The notes below the pieces were generated by a model. It was not told where the DNA came from. It worked only from the letters and a program-made list of their open reading frames with translations, and did no database searches. Position numbers and translations under genes: made by a program. A stretch of 64,000 nucleotides of DNA from Prionace glauca (taxonomy: Eukaryota; Chordata; Chondrichthyes; Carcharhiniformes; Carcharhinidae): NCBI GenBank assembly GCA_037974335.1, contig CM075733.1, positions 40,203,959 to 40,267,958 of the forward strand, read 5' to 3'. Below are positions 59,901 through 64,000 of this stretch, piece after piece; the first letter of the stretch is position 1, and each line of letters begins with the position of its first letter.

Positions 59901-62429
59901 GCAAAAGCGTCCAAAAGATTTAACAAACAGGTTTATTGAACAGTAATGACACACTGCTCCTTATTACCATTCTGAGTGTTAACTTCTACACTATGCTTGA
60001 TTTTATCTGTTCATGGAGTGTCTCCCTGTCATCTCCTGACACCTTCAAATGGGTCACACAAAATCAACTCAAAAATAGCTTTTAGAAATATGGCTGGACT
60101 ATCTCAAACCCAGCAAACAGTTGCCAATCAACCAAAATATAGATAAATAAATCCAAAGGATATTTGTATGTAGAGTGGCACGATGGCACAATGCTTATCC
60201 CTGCTGCCTCAAAGCACCAGGGACCCGGGTTCAATTCCCGGCTTGGGTCACTGTCTGCATGGGGTTTGCACGTTCTCCCTGTGTCTGCATGGGTTTCCTC
60301 CGGGTGCTCCGGTTTCCTCCCACATTCTGAAAGTCGTGCTGATTAGGTGCATTGACCCAAACAGGTGCCAGAGTGTGGCGACTAGGGGAATTTTCCAGTA
60401 ACTTCATTGTAGTGATAATGTAAGTCATACTTGAGACTAATAAATTAACTTATTTGAATTGAACGCTTTTTCCTTGCTGTTAGACAAGAGATGCAGAATA
60501 GGCAGGTGGATTTTTCAGATTGGGTGGAATCCCACAGAAGGAATTACCCACAGCCTGTGCTAATCCCTGGTTTTCTCTGATCAGCCTCATTTAAATAATT
60601 CAGACAAATTTCCAGTGAATTTCCATCTGCATCAGGGGCCCAGCCTCCGAGCCCAGTGAGGAAAGCCCTCCTTTCCTTCGAGGGACCGAAGACAAAATAA
60701 ACCTGTTTCCCTTGCCCCCGTCCCCCCTCCAATTTTTACGTTGCTGGGCAGAGGATTACCCAGATCTCTCAGGAGAATTTACAATTTCAATCTCCCACCC
60801 CTCTCCATTATTCACGCAACCACCTTGCTTTATTTATTTTGTGAAATGACAAAAAAACCTTTTACCACAATTAACAAGGTCTTTGAATAGGCAAAGCCAT
60901 GAGGGCAGCACGCTGGTTAGCACTGCTGCCTCACAGCTCCAGGGACCCGGGTTCAACTCCAGCCTCAGGTCACTGTCTGTGCACATTCTCCCTGTGTCTG
61001 CATGAGGTTCCTCTGGGTGCTCTGGTTTCCTCCCACAATTCAAAGATGTGCAGGTTAGGTGGATTGGCCATGATAAATTGCCCCTTAGTTTCGGGGGACT
61101 TAACAGAGTAAATACATGGTGTCACAGGGATAGGGTCTGGGTGGGGTTGTTGTCAGTGCAGGCTCAATGGGCCAAATGGCCTCCTTCTGCACTGTAGGGA
61201 TTCTGTGATTCTATGTTTGAATGGACATATTCAGTATCTGCTGGTTAAATCATATCAGAAATAGGAGCAGGCCACAGGGAGGTGGGAGAATAATTCACAG
61301 CCCGAATTTACATTGTCTCTGCCTGTCCCTGAGGTACCCAAACCGAAAGATCAGCTTACTTTCTAAAAACTATCCAGGTTGTGAGTGTCAAAACAAGCTG
61401 CAACATTACGACGATACACCAGTGACCAAAATGTTCCATATCTGCCATAGACATCTCACACCTCGGCACTGTGCTGCTCACTGCACTGCAGTGTATGTTC
61501 TCTCCCAGATGGAACCAGCTACGTCTAAAGTTCGGGACATTTTCTGTGCTTTAACAGTTCTTCCAGGCATGGTAAACCTATGAAGAAATTTACTACCTTG
61601 AAAAGCTAACAAAAGGGGGCTATTCCTTCAAGTCACTGCAGGATTTCAATCCTGTTTGAGTTCTTGGATTGCCAAGCTGCCTGTAATCAGAGGCATGTCC
61701 AAGGGCAGAAATTCACCTCCGTAATACTGATGGGGCTGACCTTATTTTATTTTTATTCTCACGTGACCTGACCAAACTTCGACCTGACTGTAGATTCTTT
61801 ACCTGAGGGTCCAGATTTCCTTTCCTAAATCTCGCAGTAGTGTATGTAGAGTAAAAAGAGTGAATTTCCAGCTAAACAGTCTTTTTCAACACCACCGCAA
61901 ACTGCCAAAATGCATGTTACAAATTTCAATCACATGCTGCACATGATTTTCTCACCACAGTGTGTGAAGTCGACACATTATGAAGCTGTAGCTGTATAAA
62001 TTTAGTGCTTAGGAGTCTTACCTATGCTTTTAACATTCACCGTGGTCCTTTCAGTACGTTTTTTAGTCAGGTCATGCCAGGATTTATCCAAGTCTTGAAT
62101 CCATTCAGTGCCTTCACAATAAAACTCTCCCTGGTCTGAAATCTGCAGTTTGGAGATGGTGAGTTTGAATGAAGTTGCTCCAATCCTATCCAGTCGAACA
62201 TCTCCTGATGCCTGTCTCTGCCTATATGACTCTCCAGGGCGTAGGATGAAATCTCTTGATAGCGAGATCACCTCGAGACTCTGATCCCCCTTCTGTAGAT
62301 ACCATGCGACAGCCACGTGTGTGTGCTGTGATGTTTGCTTGGATACTTCACAGACCAGTTCCAGGGAGTCACCTTCAACTTTATCCAGGGTCTGGGGTGC
62401 CGATATTACTCTAAGCGTGTCGGGAATGA
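32726..62429 (-). CDS. CD101: CD101-like (IGSF2-like) EWI-family Ig receptor, joined CDS lacking its 5' end
   Basis: Join of seven exons: 62429-62022, 56654-56274, 54233-53829, 52500-52099, 50306-49890, 46086-45670 and 32925-32726. Seen: six Ig V-type domains, one per exon, then a transmembrane helix, a short tail and a TAA stop. Five of the six carry the family signature after the second Ig cysteine (TEWIQD, VEWEAE, ELWVRH, KEWLLD, EEWVSS). All introns are phase 1, donors are GTAAG or GTAAA, acceptors end in AG, and the joined frame stays open for about 876 codons. Known: mammalian CD101 is a type I surface protein of myeloid cells and T cells with seven Ig domains and about 1020 residues, and it dampens T-cell activation. 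Inferred: one domain plus the signal peptide, about 140 residues, lies beyond 64000, which restores the CD101 length. The domain 4/5 junction reads VKSLESS as I recall for human CD101, and the tail word EKSLW resembles EKALW. IGSF3 has eight Ig domains and a different tail, so it is the less likely name. Confidence 0.85.
32926..33944. other. Intron of the CD101-like gene, 3' end
   Basis: Holds the splice acceptor tract and a 40-base tandem repeat at 33617-33734. No additional exon seen. Confidence 0.5.
33617..33734. repeat. 40-bp tandem repeat, three copies
   Basis: Units start at 33617, 33657 and 33697 (act[a/g]tcc..cttatcca, then ccac[c/t]acccaga). The third is slightly short. Confidence 0.92.
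33945..34248 (+). repeat. HE1-like SINE, B-type tail, rearranged body
   Basis: Head truncated after 'ggcacagtgg'. The 'gagtctgcatgttgttccc' block is followed by a second similar block (gagtttgtatgttctccc), an internal duplication. B-type tail. Confidence 0.9.
34249..37044. other. Intronic non-coding DNA
   Basis: 2.8 kb without a supportable exon or named repeat. A 125-codon plus-strand frame at 35654-36031 has no domain. Confidence 0.4.
37045..37262. repeat. Hairpin-like inverted repeat
   Basis: Left arm (gaaaatgctggaaaatct, then tgtggagagat) and right arm (ctctccacagattttccag, then cattttctg) are inverse copies over about 70-90 bases meeting near 37143. The left arm has about 23 extra bases. 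A related half copy is at 25545. Confidence 0.8.
37370..37450 (+). repeat. SINE family 2 tail
   Basis: 'aacaataaatgctggccttg' and 'cattcccatgaacaaataa'. The 5' part is missing. Confidence 0.75.
37628..38098 (+). mobile_element. Young CR1-like LINE, 3' end
   Basis: Open for 120 codons: MSYEEKLNKLGLYSLEFRRM, then FTQRVVNLWNSLPVEVVEAA, ending EERAGRWN. Terminates in repeats of ttcttatg. 5' truncated. Almost the same as 26342 and 39895. Confidence 0.93.
38099..39059. other. Intronic non-coding DNA
   Basis: No exon or named repeat recognised. Confidence 0.4.
39895..41449 (-). mobile_element. Young CR1-like LINE, RT to 3' end, inserted in another LINE
   Basis: Two overlapping minus-strand frames. 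41433-40924 carries GNYRPVSLTSVVGKML and VVFLDFQKAFDKVPH. 40999-39989 carries TSGVPQGSVLGPQLF, KFADDTKIGG and LGVLVHE through to WNSLPVEVVEAA. One frame change near 40950 separates them. There is no endonuclease, so it is 5' truncated. The end is 'ttcttatgttcttatg'. Flanks share 'gtca', a possible short target duplication. Confidence 0.94.
41525..41839 (+). repeat. HE1-like SINE, A-type tail, inserted in a LINE
   Basis: 'gcatggttacgcagtgttta' to 'gggattctatgattctat'. It interrupts the 39060-43280 element. Confidence 0.93.
43285..43950 (+). mobile_element. Second copy of the same LINE, 3' part
   Basis: Deduced MLGFTIDQNLNWTSHINIVAT is the segment missing from the preceding copy, followed by 3' UTR (gacttagaaatatattgccg, gtcgctgggtcaaaatcctg) and the end 'gacatcccataaaatgaa'. 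It lies directly after the first copy. Confidence 0.75.
44575..45545 (-). mobile_element. CR1-like LINE, RT to 3' end, old and broken
   Basis: Plus strand 'attcattatgatcatggctg', 'ctatacaattgcagcaaaat' and 'tgatgcatgatgacaccaag' are the inverse of the CR1 post-RT region. Frames are much interrupted. Confidence 0.8.
45569..45664 (+). repeat. HE1-like SINE tail, A-type, touching an exon donor
   Basis: 'cagtgcagattcgatgggcc' to 'gtagggatgctatgattcta'. Ends at the donor of the domain 7 exon, which lies at 45665-45669. Confidence 0.9.
45670..46086 (-). CDS. CD101: CD101-like exon: Ig V domain 7
   Basis: This exon codes for 139 residues and is the last Ig domain before the membrane. The first cysteine is in VLECHI, the tryptophan in SVTWYVQ and the second cysteine in GVYFCNVEEWVSSP, with NGW after it. 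It shares IIQYYG, KKMKFQ and YKLIIQKA with domain 6. NVT and NQT sequons are present. The acceptor is cacttctacag at 46087 and the donor GTAAG at 45669-45665. The 3' end of an antisense SINE starts within about six bases of the exon end, so the donor sits directly against mobile DNA. Confidence 0.94.
46087..46468. other. Intron of the CD101-like gene
   Basis: No additional exon seen between the domain 7 acceptor and the LINE end. Confidence 0.5.
46469..49100 (-). mobile_element. CR1-like LINE with a 701-codon open RT frame
   Basis: The frame 49097-46992 is uninterrupted: APGPDG near residue 212, YRPVSLTSVVGK at 271, VIYMDFSKAFDKV at 338, SGVPQGSVLGP at 397, KFADDTKM at 427, then the post-RT region QRDLGVQVHKS and RGIEYKS and the C-terminal TQRVVGVWNALPSRV. 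The N-terminal endonuclease is missing, so the copy is 5' truncated. The 3' end is repeats of ttctttg at 46469-46490. It is flanked on both sides by (at)n, the likely target. It lies in the intron between Ig domains 6 and 7, in the same strand as the gene. Confidence 0.95.
46632..46796 (-). repeat. SINE head and body within the LINE 3' region
   Basis: Inverse of 'gcgccgcaacagctcagtga', then 'tgactagcactgctggc', 'gtttgctcattctccctgtg' and 'ggtttcctcccacacc'. It then runs into the LINE-type end rather than an A or B tail. Confidence 0.75.
49102..49118. repeat. (AT)n run at the LINE 5' edge
   Basis: About eight at units. A shorter at run lies at 46459-46467, on the other side of the LINE. Confidence 0.85.
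49525..49850 (+). repeat. HE1-like SINE, A-type tail, full length
   Basis: 'gcatgttggcatcgtggtta' to 'cactgtagggattctatgg'. Its end is about 40 bases from the domain 6 exon. Confidence 0.94.
49890..50306 (-). CDS. CD101: CD101-like exon: Ig V domain 6
   Basis: This exon codes for 139 residues. The first cysteine is in ELECRI, the tryptophan in SVTWLFN and the second cysteine in GSYYCHVKEWLLDP, with the conserved tryptophan in NNIWYKVGE. This block closely resembles the EWLLS...W.KLGE block of CD101 domain 6. NKT and NTS sequons are present. The acceptor is cttgtgtag at 50307. The donor is GTAAA at 49889-49885, slightly weaker than the other donors of this gene, and a SINE ends about 38 bases past the exon. 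Domains 6 and 7 are alike (IQYYG, KKMKFQ, YKLIIQK), so they probably arose by duplication. Confidence 0.94.
50307..52098. other. Intron between domains 5 and 6
   Basis: No exon seen. A GC-richer, short-repeat-like block lies around 51005-51180. Confidence 0.5.
52099..52500 (-). CDS. CD101: CD101-like exon: Ig V domain 5
   Basis: This exon codes for 134 residues and starts ESSFAVTAITRTP, close to the IGSF3 domain 5 start. The first cysteine is in FELRCSI, the tryptophan in SVSWKFQP and the second cysteine in GKFLCLAELWVR, with NQW after it. KFQPA, LVTFTHD and VRLSVSRAS are the recognisable domain 5 blocks. The acceptor is atattcacag at 52501 and the donor GTAAG at 52098-52094. One NDS sequon is present. 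The exon is symmetrical phase 1. Confidence 0.94.
52501..53828. other. Intron between domains 4 and 5
   Basis: GC-rich between about 52560 and 53100 (gtgccgggggcccagagg type), probably a repeat. No exon seen. Confidence 0.5.
53829..54233 (-). CDS. CD101: CD101-like exon: Ig V domain 4
   Basis: This exon codes for 135 residues. The first cysteine is in LQFSCDI, the tryptophan in SITWQFV and the second cysteine in GTYACKVVEWEAE, with the conserved following tryptophan in NGNW. The words VLEGDYL and MDRDGIQ fit domain 4 of IGSF3. The C-terminal end TVKSL joins to ESS of the next exon, exactly the CD101-type linker. The acceptor is tttcacag at 54234 and the donor GTAAG at 53828-53824. The exon is symmetrical phase 1. 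A long open frame on the opposite strand here is only a shadow. Confidence 0.93.
54380..55425 (-). mobile_element. L2-like LINE fragment split by an insertion
   Basis: 54380-54598 (ggtttatagaggaaattcc, attggagaagcacagggatc) continues at 55313 with 'tcatggaggaatttaaaaca', where an intact copy would read straight on. The 0.7 kb between is foreign to it. Confidence 0.65.
54599..55312. repeat. Unnamed 0.7-kb insertion, C-rich in the second half
   Basis: Flanked by 'catgg' on both sides. The part 54890-55240 is a degenerate low-complexity series built on 'ctgacc' and 'cccaaccagctgg' words. No coding capacity is credible. Confidence 0.5.
55971..56245 (+). repeat. HE1-like SINE, B-type tail
   Basis: 'aaggcacagtggttagcact', a shortened body, 'ggattttcacagtaacgtca' and the tail end. 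About 28 bases from the end of the domain 3 exon. Confidence 0.92.
56274..56654 (-). CDS. CD101: CD101-like exon: Ig V domain 3
   Basis: This exon codes for 127 residues. The first cysteine is in LEISCTV, the tryptophan in SVAWFLN and the second cysteine in GTYHCQV. The words EAQNF and GPNAVP match domain 3 of IGSF3. As in the mammalian domain 3, the EWI tripeptide is absent and the sequence reads GESVKI. The chosen acceptor (tttcactgcag at 56655) gives 24 residues before the first cysteine, the same as the other domains. A second in-frame acceptor 36 bases inside the exon would remove 12 residues. The donor is GTAAG at 56273-56269. It contains one NES glycosylation sequon. Confidence 0.92.
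56850..57275 (+). mobile_element. L2-like LINE 3' end
   Basis: Best kept copy in the window: 'tctgctctgcccaagaccgc', 'caagaacagcttcttccctg', 'gtctgtatagcatgcaagaa', and the end 'catgtgacactaataaatc'. Lies in the intron between domains 2 and 3. Confidence 0.85.
57298..57600 (+). repeat. HE1-like SINE, B-type tail, full length
   Basis: 'ggcatagtgacacagtaatt' to 'tgtgactaatgaataaataa'. It follows the L2-like LINE end by about 22 bases. Confidence 0.93.
57601..58619. other. Intronic non-coding DNA
   Basis: No exon or named repeat recognised. Confidence 0.4.
58620..59640 (+). mobile_element. Possible LTR-retrotransposon fossil
   Basis: Two direct repeats of about 130-150 bases (58630-58757 and 59469-59616, sharing 'gagttctcaccagtgtgg') enclose about 0.7 kb. 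The arrangement suggests repeats at the ends of a shortened LTR element, perhaps Ty3-like. It is broken and looks old. Family and orientation are uncertain. Confidence 0.35.
59641..60172. other. Intronic non-coding DNA
   Basis: Nothing supportable. Confidence 0.4.
60173..60455 (+). repeat. HE1-like SINE, B-type tail
   Basis: 'tggcacgatggcacaatgct' to 'ttgagactaataaattaac'. Box B 'gggttcaattccc' is intact. Confidence 0.93.
60456..60900. other. Intronic non-coding DNA
   Basis: Nothing supportable. Confidence 0.4.
60901..61215 (+). repeat. HE1-like SINE, A-type tail, full length
   Basis: 'gagggcagcacgctggttag' to 'gtagggattctgtgattcta'. Confidence 0.94.
61216..62021. other. Intronic non-coding DNA
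   Basis: No exon seen up to the domain 2 donor. Confidence 0.45.
62022..62429 (-). CDS. CD101: CD101-like exon: Ig V domain 2
   Basis: This exon codes for 136 residues and opens with VIPDTL. The first Ig cysteine is in LELVCEV, the tryptophan in VAVAWYL and the second cysteine in GEFYCEGTEWIQD, followed by the family's conserved tryptophan in DKSW. The stretches VISLSRDF and DVRLD match domain 2 of human CD101 and IGSF3 as I remember them, which fixes its place as the second domain. The acceptor is ttcttacag at 62430 and the donor is GTAAG at 62021-62017. It starts after the first base of a codon and ends after the first base of another, so it is symmetrical. No domain 1 exon is visible between here and 64000. 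Confidence 0.94.
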
Positions 62430-63551
62430 CTGTAAGAACATGTGTTTTGAGCATGTTTTTCAGGATGCACAATGGATAATCATACTTTGTATACAAGAAT
62501 GCAATATTTCCATAATGTTAAAAAGGTACCTCAATTCATCACATATCAGGCCTTCAGCTCTTTCATAATATGACATTGTGAATAACACCATGGACAAACA
62601 AAACTCTGAAGGGGCAATCCTATCAAAAACATTCTAAGCCCACGCCAGGCGGGAAAGGGGGAGAGTTTCAGATTTTTTTTTAGCGAGGCCACAAGTCCAA
62701 CTTATTCATTCTGTGGAAAAAAAACCCTCAATCTGGTTTCTTCCTGTAAGGTTGGGGGGGGCGGGGGGCAGGGTCTAAATCACTAAAAAGCCAGCAGATA
62801 GCACCAGAGGGCACAATTGTGCGGGTGCAGGTCTCGGCCTCTGCCTCTACAGCTGGCCTTCATGGCCTGGTAGCCCCACACCCCCCCTACTGCATGGGCC
62901 CCGTGGCCATTCGTGACCTCCCTCTGCTGGAACAATTGCTCCTCTTGCCTGGTGGGCAGTGCCAGGGTGCCAGGCTGGTACTGCCCAAGGAACACCTCCC
63001 CTTATCTCCGATCTCCTGGGGGTGGGGGCCTCAATGGCTTCCGATTCTATTGGCGAGGTTCACACGTCTGGTATTGTAGAAAAACTCTCCCAGCAAGGCC
63101 TCACGGGCAAGTGAGCCCGGGCGATACCGTTCCGGGTTCGTCACTCCATTTAAAATTGAACTTAAATTTTGTTCAACCTTGCACTCATTTCCCAGATATA
63201 CAGTGCTGTAAGAGGCGAGAAATCAGGCGGGAACCTGATTTCTTGGCTCTCTTATTGGCTCGCCCCACACATTAACTGGCGGGACACAATCACCCTTATG
63301 ACTCCGTGGGACCAGTTGCTATGGTGAATTACAGCCTCTCCCTCTATTATTTTGGCTTGTGCTCAAATCCATTCGAGAAAGAGATGGTTGCACTGTATCT
63401 TAATATATTAACAAACCCTACCTCTTGGGCATTTCCAATGGCTCAATAAATCTAATGTTGTACTGTATATACCTGACCATCCATAGTCACAAATATCGTC
63501 CGCAACCTTTGGCTAGAATGGGAGTACCCAGGATTCTCCTTTGTTTCCTCC
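62430..63551. other. Intron upstream of domain 2
   Basis: GC-richer at 62640-63260 (ccaggctggtactgcccaagg type), probably repeat-derived. No domain 1 or signal-peptide exon seen. Confidence 0.5.
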
Positions 63552-63640
63552 TTTCATGGGGTGTGGGCATTGCTGGCTAGGCCTGTATTTATTACCCATC
63601 CCCAGTTGCCACCGAGAAGATAGTGGTGGGCTGCTATCCT
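63552..63640 (-). repeat. Tail of SINE family 2 or its partner LINE, reverse
   Basis: 'tcatggggtgtgggcattgc' and 'ggcctgtatttattacccat' are the inverse of the tail seen at 19800-19850 and 43220-43270. Confidence 0.8.
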
Positions 63641-63734
63641 GAGACCTATCGAGCGACCCCTGTTGCAAAGTGTATGAATGTGGGTAAGAATTAGCTTGTA
63701 CTTAAGGACATCTGAAGTTTGCGTAGTCTGCTGA

Positions 63735-63845
63735 GCCAATTGATTCACTAATGATCTTTAGGGAAGGAAACCTGACTTTCTGAAATGATCCTGCCTATGT
63801 GTGATCCTAATTCCACACCAATGGGGCTCTCTTAACTGCTATCTA
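63735..63845 (+). repeat. SINE family 2 body fragment
   Basis: 'tgattcactaatgatcttta' and 'gggaaggaaacctgactttc', in the opposite direction to the tail fragment at 63552. Confidence 0.6.
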
Positions 63846-63847
63846 AA

Positions 63848-64000
63848 CCGCAAGAATGATGCCAGGGATGAAAGACTTCTCAGGCGGGGGGAAACTAGAG
63901 AAACTGAGATTTCTGTCCTTACGTCAGCGTAGATTACAGAGAGATTTGATGGAATTATTCAAAACCTTGAAGGTATTTGATAGACTAAGGAGCAACTATT
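63848..64000 (+). mobile_element. CR1-like LINE fragment running off the window
   Basis: Deduced MMPGMKDF, LEKLRFLSLRQRRLQRDL and LFKTLK match the 'LFSLERRRLRGDMIEVYKIMK' type region of CR1-like elements. Diverged. Confidence 0.75.

Noticed and set aside
32726-62429. Naming the receptor IGSF3
   Set aside because: IGSF3 has eight Ig domains and a different tail; here six domains plus the missing first give seven, and the junction and tail are closer to CD101. Not fully excluded.
62430-64000. Search for domain 1 and the signal peptide of the CD101-like gene
   Set aside because: No Ig motif or leader with splice sites on the minus strand here; these exons must lie outside the window.

Overview
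The window looks like vertebrate nuclear DNA from a cartilaginous fish, most likely a shark. It is AT-rich and intron-rich. It is crowded with tRNA-derived SINEs of the kind described as HE1 in elasmobranchs, with CR1-like and L2-like LINEs, and with pieces of a Penelope-like retroelement. There are no bacterial-style genes, operons, rRNA genes or CRISPR arrays.

The one gene that can be identified firmly lies on the minus strand between 62429 and 32726. It is the 3' seven-eighths of a CD101-like (IGSF2-like) member of the EWI immunoglobulin superfamily. Six separate Ig V-type domains (domains 2 to 7) each occupy one exon, and a last exon carries the transmembrane helix, a short cytoplasmic tail and the stop codon. 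All seven exons have clean splice sites, every intron is phase 1, and the joined frame is open for about 876 codons. The signal peptide and domain 1 must lie beyond position 64000. Seven Ig domains, the domain 4/5 junction and the tail all favour CD101 over its paralogue IGSF3, which has eight domains.

Layout. Positions 1 to about 27300 are non-coding DNA built from SINEs, LINE 3' ends, old CR1-like and L2-like fragments, and Penelope-like pieces at 4443-5020, 14829-14915 and 22141-22534. At 27380-28050 a plus-strand stretch looks like the terminal exon of an unidentified membrane protein, with a good splice acceptor, a hydrophobic helix, a stop and two AATAAA signals. If real, it would be convergent with the CD101-like gene. 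A second weak plus-strand candidate, a start codon in strong context with a signal-peptide-like sequence, lies at 29871. The last intron of the CD101-like gene (32926-45669) is swollen by a nested LINE stack (39060-43950). The intron between the last two Ig exons carries a LINE with a 701-codon open frame (46469-49100).

How the pieces interact. Antisense SINEs end within about 6 to 40 bases of the splice donors of three of the six Ig exons. Three SINE tail types in the window each match the 3' end of a different LINE class also present here, so the window shows SINEs borrowing LINE tails. I found no unprecedented gene system. The points most worth following are the SINE positions at donors, the inverted Penelope-like element with its 12-base target duplication and hammerhead-like core, and the unidentified terminal exon at 27380.
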